Source: Streptomyces sp. 11x1
GTDB taxonomy: Bacteria; Actinomycetota; Actinomycetes; Streptomycetales; Streptomycetaceae
Assembly (NCBI RefSeq): GCF_032598905.1
Contig: NZ_CP122458.1
Span: 7,465,001-7,529,000 of the forward strand
Reading direction: 5' to 3'
Length of the DNA stretch: 64,000 nt
Numbering within the stretch: the stretch's first letter is position 1; every line of letters begins with the position of its first letter. Below are positions 43,601 through 51,343 of this stretch, in pieces. The translations under genes were made by a program, and so were the position numbers. The notes below the pieces were generated by a model that saw only the letters and a list, made by a program, of their open reading frames with translations, was not told the DNA's origin and did no database searches.

Positions 43601-45832
43601 ATGACCGACGACATCAGCCACGAGCCGGGCCCTCACGAGCCCGCGCACGGGCCCACGAAGGGGGCCTCGCACGGGCCCGCCTCCACCGGCGTCCCCACCG
43701 GCGCCGCCGGCCGCACACCCCCGTCCGGACCCCGTGGCCACGGCGTCCCCACGTCGGAGCGGGTGCCCGGCGGGGTGATGGTCTCCATCGGGGCCCTGCT
43801 GCTGGGCATGCTGCTGGCCGCGCTGGACCAGACGATCGTGTCGACGGCGCTGCCGACGATCGTGAGCGACCTCGGCGGGCTGGAACACCTGTCGTGGGTG
43901 GTCACGGCGTACATGCTGGCCGCGACGGCGGCGACCCCGCTGTGGGGGAAGCTGGGCGACCAGTACGGCAGGAAGCGGCTGTTCCAGACGGCGATCGTGA
44001 TTTTTCTCATCGGGTCGGCGCTGTGCGGAGCGGCCCAGGACATGCCCCAGTTGATCGGATTCCGGGCGCTTCAGGGCCTCGGCGGCGGCGGGTTGATGGT
44101 GCTGTCGATGGCGATCGTCGGGGACCTCGTCCCACCGCGCGAACGCGGGCGCTACCAGGGGCTGTTCGGCGCGGTCTTCGGCGCGACGAGCGTGCTCGGG
44201 CCGCTGCTGGGCGGGCTGTTCACCGAGCATCTGAGCTGGCGTTGGGTGTTCTACGTCAACCTGCCCGTCGGAGCGGTCGCGTTGGTCGTCATCGCCGCCG
44301 TGCTGCGCATCCCGCGCCGCTCCGAACGGCACGTCATCGACTACCTCGGGACCTTCCTGATCGCCTCCGTGGCCACCTGTCTGGTCCTGGTCGCCTCCCT
44401 CGGCGGCACCACCTGGGACTGGAACTCGCCGCAGATCATCGGCCTCTCCGTGCTGGCCGTGCTGCTGGTCGTCGTCTTCGTGGCCGTCGAACGGCGGGCC
44501 TCCGAACCCGTCCTGCCGCTCAAGCTGTTCCGCGTCCGCACCTTCACCCTGTCCGCCGTCATCAGCTTCGTCGTCGGCTTCGCGATGTTCGGGGCGATGA
44601 CCTATCTGCCGACGTTCCTGCAGGTCGTGCACGGTGTCTCGCCGACCATGTCCGGTGTGCACATGCTGCCGATGGTGTTCGGGCTGCTGCTGTCCTCGAC
44701 GGTCTCCGGGCAGATCGTCAGCCGTACGGGCCGCTGGAAGGTGTTCCCGCTCGCCGGGACGGCCGTCACCACGCTGGGCCTGCTGCTCCTGCATCAACTG
44801 GACGCCGACAGCGGCGACGGCGAGATGAGCGCGTACCTCTTCGTCTTCGGGGCCGGGCTCGGTCTCGTCATGCAGGTCCTCGTCCTCATCGTGCAGAACG
44901 CCGTCTCCTACGAGGACCTCGGCGTCGCCACCTCCGGCGCCACCTTCTTCCGGTCCATCGGCGCCTCGTTCGGCGTAGCCGTCTTCGGTACGGTCTTCGC
45001 CGGCCACCTCGGCGACAAGCTCACCGATGCGCTCGACGGGGCCGCGCTGCCCGCCGGCGTCACCGTGGAGGGACTGAAGGCCGACCCCCGCGAGATCGCC
45101 GACCTCCCCGCCGCGCTGCGCCCGCCCGTCCTCGACGCGTACGCCTCCTCCATCACCGACGTTTTCGTCTACGCGGCCCCGGTCGCGCTGCTCGGCTTCG
45201 CCCTCGCCTGGTTCCTGCGTGAGGACCGGCTGCGGGCGTCCGTGACGGCGCCGGACGCCACGGAGACGCTCGCCAGCAACCCGGTCGAGCGGTCGTCGTA
45301 CGACGAGGTGTGCCGGGCGCTGTCGGTGCTCGGTTCTCGAGAGGGCCGCCGCGAGATCTACCGGAAGATCACCGCTCGGGCCGGTTACGACCTGCTGCCC
45401 GCGACGAGCTGGCTGCTGCTGCGGATCCGGCGCTACGGCTGGGCCGAGCCCGCCGTCCTCGCCGAGCGCAGCACCGTCCCGCTCGATGTGATCATGGCCG
45501 CGACCCGGCAGGTCGAGGAGTGCCGTCTCGCCCGTCGCGACGGCATCGACCTCGTCCTCACCGACGCCGGCCATGAGGCCGCAGACCGGCTCGCCAAGGC
45601 GCGCGAGGACTCCCTCGCCGAGTTCCTCGGCGACTGGTGGGGCCGCGACCGCCCCACCGACCTCGTCCGGCTCGTCGAGGAACTCAACGCCGAGCTGTGC
45701 GGCTCCGACGAGGAACGCCCGCACTCCGCAGGGGCGATCACCCGCCGGCCGGCCGGCGGGCGGGGCTCGGGGACACCGCCGACACCTCCCGCGCCGCCCA
45801 CGGCTTCGACGTCTCCGTCAGTGCCTTCGTGA
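43601..45832 (+). CDS. DHA2-type MFS drug transporter fused to a MarR-like winged helix
   Basis: 743 residues. Residues about 55-545 are a 14-TM DHA2 antiporter: LAALDQTIVSTALPTIVSDL, motif A KLGDQYGRKRLFQ, motif C GATSVLGPLLGGLF. After FALAWFLREDRLR comes a soluble domain (about residues 555-700) with ARAGYDLLPATSWLLLRIRR, VPLDVIMAATRQVEECRLA and DGIDLVLTDAGHEAADRLA, which resembles a MarR winged helix. A drug-sensing or self-regulating role is possible. ATG follows AGGAGG. The 3' end overlaps the convergent GNAT gene by 95 bp. Confidence 0.9.
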   Translation: MTDDISHEPGPHEPAHGPTKGASHGPASTGVPTGAAGRTPPSGPRGHGVPTSERVPGGVMVSIGALLLGMLLAALDQTIVSTALPTIVSDLGGLEHLSWVVTAYMLAATAATPLWGKLGDQYGRKRLFQTAIVIFLIGSALCGAAQDMPQLIGFRALQGLGGGGLMVLSMAIVGDLVPPRERGRYQGLFGAVFGATSVLGPLLGGLFTEHLSWRWVFYVNLPVGAVALVVIAAVLRIPRRSERHVIDYLGTFLIASVATCLVLVASLGGTTWDWNSPQIIGLSVLAVLLVVVFVAVERRASEPVLPLKLFRVRTFTLSAVISFVVGFAMFGAMTYLPTFLQVVHGVSPTMSGVHMLPMVFGLLLSSTVSGQIVSRTGRWKVFPLAGTAVTTLGLLLLHQLDADSGDGEMSAYLFVFGAGLGLVMQVLVLIVQNAVSYEDLGVATSGATFFRSIGASFGVAVFGTVFAGHLGDKLTDALDGAALPAGVTVEGLKADPREIADLPAALRPPVLDAYASSITDVFVYAAPVALLGFALAWFLREDRLRASVTAPDATETLASNPVERSSYDEVCRALSVLGSREGRREIYRKITARAGYDLLPATSWLLLRIRRYGWAEPAVLAERSTVPLDVIMAATRQVEECRLARRDGIDLVLTDAGHEAADRLAKAREDSLAEFLGDWWGRDRPTDLVRLVEELNAELCGSDEERPHSAGAITRRPAGGRGSGTPPTPPAPPTASTSPSVPS

Positions 45833-46391
45833 ACCAGTGGTCCGCGTACGCGTGGTCGTTGTGCGGGGCGCTCTCCGCGTAGCCGAGCCGGGCGTACAGC
45901 GCGCGGGCCTCCACCAGGTCGTTCCGGGTGTCGAGCACCATCCGTTCGGCGCCCAGCGCGCGGGCCGCGTCCTCGGCCGCCGTCACGAGCAGCGCGGCGC
46001 CGCCCCGGCCCCGGGCCCGCGGCCGTAGGTACACCCGCTTCAGCTCGGCGGTCGTGGCGTCCGCCAACCGCACCCCCGCCGTGCCGACGGGCTCGCCCTC
46101 GTACCGTGCCACCAGCAGGAGTCCGCCCGGCGGTGCGAGGTACTCCCCGGTGTCCGCCGTGACCTCCCGCTCCAGTTCGTCCGGGTCCGTGGCACGCCCT
46201 TCGTGGAGCCGGTACCAGCGGTCGCTGACCTCCGTGTAGTACGCGCGCCAGAGGGACGCGGCCACGGGGGAGTCGTGGGGCTCGGCGGCCACGGACCAGC
46301 GTTCCGGAGCCGGCGTGCCGGAGGTGAGGGGTGTGCGGGGCGTGGGGGGCTGCGGAACCGACGGGGGTGTCGAACGGGTCATGGCGGTCAT
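45738..46391 (-). CDS. GNAT family N-acetyltransferase
   Basis: 217 residues. Pro-rich N-terminus, then the GNAT core: LLLVARYEGEPVGTAGVRL, ELKRVYLRPRARGRGGAALL (acetyl-CoA loop R-G-R-G-G-A, about residue 135), ERMVLDTRNDLVEARALYARLGY. The substrate is unknown. The start is uncertain (ATG 46391 or 46382; no good ribosome site). Its last 31 codons overlap the 3' end of the MFS gene on the other strand. Confidence 0.87.
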   Translation of the reverse strand: MTAMTRSTPPSVPQPPTPRTPLTSGTPAPERWSVAAEPHDSPVAASLWRAYYTEVSDRWYRLHEGRATDPDELEREVTADTGEYLAPPGGLLLVARYEGEPVGTAGVRLADATTAELKRVYLRPRARGRGGAALLVTAAEDAARALGAERMVLDTRNDLVEARALYARLGYAESAPHNDHAYADHWFTKALTETSKPWAAREVSAVSPSPARRPAGG

Positions 46392-46572
46392 TGTCGGGAG
46401 CGGGGCGGGGCGCCTCGCAAACGATTTACGCCGCCGCCCCGGGTGTCACGCGGTCGTCCCGCAGTCGTCCCGCGCGCACGCGCTTGCCGTTTGAACGAAC
46501 GGGTTCGGGCAACCCGGTGCGAAACGGCCCGACGGGGCGAGACGCCCGGGCCGAGGACTCTGGAAGGCATTC

Positions 46573-47331
46573 ATGTCCACAGGATTGATCATCGCTTTGA
46601 TCGTGATCGTGGCGCTCGTGGTTGTCGTGGCCGCCGTCCTGACGCTGCGCGCCCGTAGGGGCGCGGGTGGCGGCGGCTCGCTGAAGCGGCGCTTCGGCCC
46701 CGAGTACGACCGGACCGTGGCCCGCCACGACGGTGACGAGCGGGCCGCCGCCCGGGAACTCGCGGAGCGGGTCAAGCGGCACGGCTCGCTGGAGAAGCGG
46801 CCGCTGCCGAGCGCCGAGCGCGAACGGTACGAGTCGCGCTGGGCCGCCGCCCAGGAGCGCTTCGTCGACTCGCCCCGTGAGGCGGTCGCCGAGGCGGACC
46901 GGCTGATCTCCGAGGTGGCCGAGGCTCGCGGCTTCCCGGACGGGAACCGCTACGAGACCCAGCTGGAGGCGCTCTCCGTCCACCACGCCCACCATGTGCA
47001 CGGCTACCGCCGGGTGCACCTCGCGGCGCACACCACCGGCGACACCGCCCAGGGCCGCACGGGAGCGTTCGACGGCAACGGTGTCGACCCCGGTACCGGC
47101 ACCGAGGACCTGCGCGAGGCCATGATCGAGGCCCGGGCCCTGTTCGAGGACCTGGTGACGCCGAGCCGCCGGGACGCGCGGGCGGACCGCGACGCCTCGG
47201 CCGGACACGCGGGCCGCGCCCACCGCGACGGCTCCGCGCGACGCGACGTGCGCGACGGTGCGGCCGCCGACGGCCGTCACCGGTCCCATCTGCCATGGGC
47301 GCCGGCCAGGCGCCACGCGAAAGGAAGTTGA
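46573..47331 (+). CDS. Membrane-anchored conserved protein, function unknown
   Basis: 252 residues. N-terminal TM segment LIIALIVIVALVVVVAAVLTL, then a basic cytosolic domain with RRFGPEYDRTVARHDGDERAA and RWAAAQERFVDSPREAVAEAD, followed by a low-complexity Arg/Asp/His tail. The F-V-D-x-P-R-x-A-V-x-E-A-D block is shared with the next protein, so the two are paralogous in this domain. ATG follows GGAAGG. Five bases separate it from the next gene, an obvious operon. Confidence 0.82.
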   Translation: MSTGLIIALIVIVALVVVVAAVLTLRARRGAGGGGSLKRRFGPEYDRTVARHDGDERAAARELAERVKRHGSLEKRPLPSAERERYESRWAAAQERFVDSPREAVAEADRLISEVAEARGFPDGNRYETQLEALSVHHAHHVHGYRRVHLAAHTTGDTAQGRTGAFDGNGVDPGTGTEDLREAMIEARALFEDLVTPSRRDARADRDASAGHAGRAHRDGSARRDVRDGAAADGRHRSHLPWAPARRHAKGS

Positions 47332-47336
47332 GGGGG

Positions 47337-47945
47337 ATGACCGACGACATGACGAGGGGCGAGGGCATCCGCGAACGCGGTCCGCGTGACACGCGCGAGG
47401 CCGACGCGAGGCGGGACGGTACGCGGGCGAGCGGCATCCCTCCGGGCAGCCGCGCGGCGGACGCGGCCGACTCGGCGACGGGCGGCACCGGGGCTCCGCT
47501 GGTGGCCGGCCACGACACCGCGGACGGCCGCACCGGCGGCCGTACCGAGCACAGGACGATGGGCGTCCGCGACGAGCCCGCCGGGGTTCGGGGCGCGGAC
47601 ACCCCCGGGCCGGGCCGCGGCGAGGGCCCCACCAGGGCCCCCGGCGGGAACGGCTCCAGGTCCGCCGGGTCCCCCCTGCTGCCCCATGACGAGAGCGACA
47701 AGCTGACGCTGCGGCTGCAGCACGCGGTCGGTGGGTTCGTCGACGAGCCCCGCTCCGCCGTCGAGGAGGCCGACCACGTCCTGGAGGAGGTCACCGCCCG
47801 CTTCACCGACGCGATGACCCAGCGGCGCCGTACCCTCCGCAACACCTGGGAGACCGGCGCCGACGACCGCGCCACCGACACCGAACAGCTCCGCCTCGCT
47901 CTGCGCGACTACCGCGAGCTGACCGAACGGCTGCTGCGCCTCTGA
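47337..47945 (+). CDS. Conserved protein, paralogous domain to upstream gene
   Basis: 202 residues. A long disordered Gly/Asp/Arg-rich N-terminus (to about residue 115), then a helical domain: LRLQHAVGGFVDEPRSAVEE ADHVLEEVTARF and LALRDYRELTERLLRL. The FVDEPRSAVEEAD block mirrors FVDSPREAVAEAD of the upstream protein. No known function. ATG has GAGGGGG upstream; a strong terminator follows. Confidence 0.8.
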   Translation: MTDDMTRGEGIRERGPRDTREADARRDGTRASGIPPGSRAADAADSATGGTGAPLVAGHDTADGRTGGRTEHRTMGVRDEPAGVRGADTPGPGRGEGPTRAPGGNGSRSAGSPLLPHDESDKLTLRLQHAVGGFVDEPRSAVEEADHVLEEVTARFTDAMTQRRRTLRNTWETGADDRATDTEQLRLALRDYRELTERLLRL

Positions 47946-47972
47946 CCGCGACAGCGACACCGGCACTTGACG

Positions 47973-48008
47973 AGACCGCGCCCCGGGTCGTGCCCCGGGG
48001 CGCGGTCT
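47973..48008 (+). terminator. Hairpin terminator after the two-gene operon
   Basis: 15-bp stem AGACCGCGCCCCGGG (47973-47987) with CCCGGGGCGCGGTCT (47994-48008), six-base loop, then TCTGCG. It starts 28 bases after the stop codon. Confidence 0.8.
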
Positions 48009-48090
48009 TCTGCGCGGGGCGCCATAGGGACGCCGGGGTCGTCAGGGGACCGGGTCGGCCGCACCGGTGCCGGGCGGCCGGGCGGCGGGC

Positions 48091-48510
48091 TCACCCCTCC
48101 TGGCGCTGCCGTCCCTCTCGGCGCTCACGCCACTGCCGTACGACCTCTTCCACGTCGTAGGGCTTCAGGCCGAGCGGGGGTCCCGGTGGGGGCTTGAACA
48201 TCATGTCGCGGATCTTGGAGTTGATCTCGGTGACGATCTTGCGGACGACGCGTTCGGAAGGGGCCTCGGCGGCCGTCGCGAGCGCGTCCTCGGCCTCCTT
48301 GCGCAGGGCCAGCGTCGGGGGCAGGACCGACAGGCCCTCGCGGGCCATCTTCCGTTTGATCCACCACAGTTCGTCGTACGTGGTGTCGTCGCCCTCCAGC
48401 GGCCGGCCGACGCCGGGGAGGCTCTTGAAGTCGCCGCGCGCCTCGGCGTCGCGGATCTGTTTGTCGACGAACGACTCGAAGCTGACACCGGGGGGCTTTC
48501 GCTCGGTCAT
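48091..48510 (-). CDS. DUF1992 (DnaJ homologue subfamily C member 28-like) protein
   Basis: 139 residues. VSFESFVDKQIRDAEARGDF, LPGVGRPLEGDDTTYDELWW and LALRKEAEDAL form the DUF1992 domain, named after a DnaJ-like protein but lacking any J domain here. Function unknown. ATG 48510 gives the standard N-terminus; the 30 residues upstream in frame are a shadow of the divergent promoter region. Confidence 0.9.
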   Translation of the reverse strand: MTERKPPGVSFESFVDKQIRDAEARGDFKSLPGVGRPLEGDDTTYDELWWIKRKMAREGLSVLPPTLALRKEAEDALATAAEAPSERVVRKIVTEINSKIRDMMFKPPPGPPLGLKPYDVEEVVRQWRERREGRQRQEG

Positions 48511-48628
48511 GCGTCCATTGTGCCGGAGCCCGCACAACAGGACGATCCGGCGATTTATCATGCGGCGGCGGCGTGCCAAACGTGCCGTGCGCAGCGACAA
48601 TCGGAGTTTGACCCGTTAGGAGCGGTAC

Positions 48629-49024
48629 GTGCTCGAACTCACCATGGCCTCGGTCTCCGAGGCGGACGCCGGGGCGACGGCCGGCATGCAGATGGCCGAC
48701 GCGCCCAGCGAGCCGGGCGGCGTGCTCCGGGTGGGCCGCGATCGGGCGGTGTGCCGGCTCGCGACACCGGACGACTGGCTCTTCGTCTCCCGTGTGCACC
48801 TGGAGTTCCTGTGCGGCCCCGACGGGACCTGGCAGGTCACGTGGCTGCGCGGCTCGCACGCCGACCCGTCCTCCGAGGTGCGGCTGACCCTGCAGGGCCA
48901 TCAGCCCTCGCCGCTGCCGTACGGCGGCACGGCGAAGCTGCCGCACGGCAGCTCCGGCGAACTCGTCATCCACGACCGCACGGCTCCCCGCAGCGTCAAC
49001 GTGGGCTTCTACCACGAGGGCTGA
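48629..49024 (+). CDS. FHA-like domain protein
   Basis: 131 residues. VLRVGRDRAVCRLATPDDWL followed by FVSRVHLEFLCGPDGTWQVT carries the G-R ... S-R-x-H pattern of FHA phosphothreonine-binding domains (about residues 33-68), and the remainder is beta-rich. The FHA call is from these motifs alone. GTG start at 48629 with AGGAG seven bases upstream. Divergent from the DUF1992 gene. Confidence 0.78.
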   Translation: MLELTMASVSEADAGATAGMQMADAPSEPGGVLRVGRDRAVCRLATPDDWLFVSRVHLEFLCGPDGTWQVTWLRGSHADPSSEVRLTLQGHQPSPLPYGGTAKLPHGSSGELVIHDRTAPRSVNVGFYHEG

Positions 49025-49048
49025 CGGGGCCCGCTCCCCTCGACGGCG

Positions 49049-49720
49049 TCAGTCGGTCACCCGGGCCAGGGCGAAGCCGTCGTACCCCTTGCTGCCCACG
49101 GTCTGCAGCGCGGTGCCGGACAACTTCGGGTGCGTGGCGATGAGTTCGATGGCGGCGCGGGTGCCGCGGACGTCCGGCTCGGTGCTGCCGGCGTCGGCGA
49201 CCCGGCCGCCGCGTACGACGTTGTCGACGACGATGACGCTGCCGGCCCGGGTGAGCTTCAGGGCCCACTCCACGTAGTGCGGGTTGTTGGCCTTGTCCGC
49301 GTCGATGAAGACCAGGTCGAAGGGTTCGGGGTTCTCGTCGGTCAGCTTGGGCAGCGACTCCAGGGCAGGGCCGACCCGGACCTCGACGAGGTGGTCGAGC
49401 CCGGCGCGCGCGATGTTGCGGCACGCGACCTCCGCGTGCCGGGCGCTGTACTCCAGGGAGATCAGCCGGCCGTCGGCGGGCAGCGCGCGGGCCAGCCAGA
49501 TGGTGCTGTAGCCGCCGAGGGTGCCGATCTCCAGGATGCGCCGGGCGCCCTGGATCAGGGCGAGGAGGTGGAGGAACTTACCCTGGCCCGCGGCGACGTC
49601 GATGGCCGGGAGCCCGGCCGCCTCGTTGTCGCGCAGCGCCGCCGCCAGGGCCTCGTCGTTCGGGGCGAGGTGGGTGGAGAAGTAGGCGTCCACGTCGTCC
49701 CAGGTCCGTGACTCGCTCAT
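49049..49720 (-). CDS. Class I SAM-dependent O-methyltransferase (caffeoyl-CoA OMT-like)
   Basis: 223 residues. SAM motif I RILEIGTLGGYSTIWLARAL (about residue 60), ISLEYSARHAEVACRNI, metal/catalytic block FDLVFIDADKANNPHYVEWA (about residue 135) and VIVVDNVVRGGRVAD. This matches the cation-dependent catechol-type O-methyltransferases. GGGAGG precedes the ATG. An inverted repeat at 49753 lies 33 bases upstream, so it is probably under a dedicated repressor. Confidence 0.93.
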   Translation of the reverse strand: MSESRTWDDVDAYFSTHLAPNDEALAAALRDNEAAGLPAIDVAAGQGKFLHLLALIQGARRILEIGTLGGYSTIWLARALPADGRLISLEYSARHAEVACRNIARAGLDHLVEVRVGPALESLPKLTDENPEPFDLVFIDADKANNPHYVEWALKLTRAGSVIVVDNVVRGGRVADAGSTEPDVRGTRAAIELIATHPKLSGTALQTVGSKGYDGFALARVTD

Positions 49721-49752
49721 GAAGCTGTGCCTCCCGCGCCTTCCATCAGGGT

Positions 49753-49777
49753 ACTTACTTAGAGCAGCTAAGTAGGT
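49753..49777 (-). promoter_or_regulatory. Inverted repeat ACTTACTTAG-N5-CTAAGTAGGT upstream of the OMT gene
   Basis: Nine of ten positions symmetric. The TTACTTAG arms resemble MarR/HxlR-type operators. It lies 33-57 bases upstream of the OMT start, over the likely promoter. No regulator gene is adjacent. Confidence 0.55.
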
Positions 49778-49833
49778 GCGCTAATGAATATAGGCGCGGT
49801 GTGGGCTCCCTGTCAGCGGTTCCCGGAGGTGTG

Positions 49834-51159
49834 TCAGCCGTTCGGCGCGGACTTGGGGTCGGCTGCGGCCTCCGGTGCGGGCGCCGGACCGGCCCCGGGA
49901 GGCACCGGAGCGCCGGGCGGCGTCGGCGCGCCCGGCGGCATGTGCGCGCCCGGCGGGTAGGCCCCCGGAGGGTACGCGCCCGGCGGCATGAAGGCGCCCG
50001 GCGGCGGCACGGGCGGCAGCTGTCGCTTGGCGTTGCGCTTGAGCACGATCGCGACGGCGACCGCCTTGACCGCCAGCACGGCCATGCCGATGCCGAAGGA
50101 CAGCAGCCAGCCGGGGATGCCCCATACGGTCCACATCTCGTCCACGTGGATGACCTCTCGATAGGTGTCGTCGGCCGCGGCCCGCCGCAGCGTGTGGTCG
50201 CCGGAGATCCGCTCCGGCCGCGGGAAGTCCTGCTCGACGGCGGTGAGGAAGCCCGTGCCGCCCGCGGCCAGGTCGCCGAGGGTGCCCACCGGCGCGCCGA
50301 GCCGGCCGGCGAACGTCACCTCCGGCTCGTCTCCGCCGATCGCCGAGCTCGGCTCCATCCGGTGCTCGGCGAGCACGTACAGGCCGAGCGCCTGCGGTGT
50401 GTCGGCCAGCCGTGACAGCCGCATCGGATAGACCAGTTCGTCGCTGGCGAAGGTGAGGTGCAGCGGGTCGAGGGTGCCGGACAGCGGGGTGCCGCCGGCC
50501 GAGTCCTCCGGCGCGAGCCGGATCGCCACGTACTCCCACTTCTGCCGGACGTACGGCTCCAGCGCCGTGTCCAGGCGGTCCGGGAGCCGGAAGCCGTTCC
50601 CGTCCAGCCAGTCGCCGAGCGCTCCGGAGTCGGTCGCGGTCAGCCGCGCCACGTCGAACGGGCCGAGCCGCTCGCGGCCGACGACGTCCACCGGGGACCG
50701 CGGGCCCCCGGCCGCCGCGTCCCCCGCGCCGTCGCCCTCGAACATGTCGAAGGGCCAGTCGTCCGAGCGCGGCCAGAAGTACTCACGCCGCTCGTACACG
50801 GGCGCGGTCTCCTTGTCGAGCTGGTCGAAGAGGGCCGCGTCGCCCAGCTCCACCGTCGCCCGGTTCGGCACCGGCATGATCCACGCGGCCGTCCGGGCGT
50901 CGCCGGAGACCGTCAGACTCATCACGATCTGCTCCTCGCGGCCGTCCCAGCGCACCACGGACCGCTCGCGGCTCACGTACACACTCCGCTGGTCGTCCGG
51001 CACCATCGCACCGCAGCCGCAGGCGTACGCCGGTGCCACGAGCGAGGCCAACTGGAGCCCCAGCAGCGCCAGCACGACCACCACAAGCCGTCCGCGTATC
51101 CCGCGCCCCTCACGCGCCCTCAGTACCGGACGCGCGCGCCCCCGTACGAAACCCTTCAT
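49834..51159 (-). CDS. DUF2330 domain membrane protein
   Basis: 441 residues. Signal peptide LVVVVLALLGLQLASLVAPAYA, then CGCGAMVPDDQRSVYVSRERS, the typical DUF2330 start, and WIMPVPNRATVELGDAALFD. A C-terminal TM segment (GWLLSFGIGMAVLAVKAVAVA, about residue 365) is followed by a cytosolic repeat tail of PPGAY/PPGAP units. Function unknown, extracytoplasmic. ATG 51159 has GGGGG upstream and is preferred to 51210. Confidence 0.88.
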   Translation of the reverse strand: MKGFVRGRARPVLRAREGRGIRGRLVVVVLALLGLQLASLVAPAYACGCGAMVPDDQRSVYVSRERSVVRWDGREEQIVMSLTVSGDARTAAWIMPVPNRATVELGDAALFDQLDKETAPVYERREYFWPRSDDWPFDMFEGDGAGDAAAGGPRSPVDVVGRERLGPFDVARLTATDSGALGDWLDGNGFRLPDRLDTALEPYVRQKWEYVAIRLAPEDSAGGTPLSGTLDPLHLTFASDELVYPMRLSRLADTPQALGLYVLAEHRMEPSSAIGGDEPEVTFAGRLGAPVGTLGDLAAGGTGFLTAVEQDFPRPERISGDHTLRRAAADDTYREVIHVDEMWTVWGIPGWLLSFGIGMAVLAVKAVAVAIVLKRNAKRQLPPVPPPGAFMPPGAYPPGAYPPGAHMPPGAPTPPGAPVPPGAGPAPAPEAAADPKSAPNG

Positions 51160-51343
51160 CCCCCGTGCCTTTCCACTGCCCCGCTGACCTGCCGTACCGC
51201 TCGGGCCCATGGTTCCAGGTGTTTGTCAGTGGTCTGTCACCACCGTGCCCGCGATGCGCATCCGTGATCCCCGCCGTGCCCTTGAGCGGGACGACGGCCC
51301 CACGCGCACTATCGTCATCCGGACAAGCGAGGGCGACTCTCAG

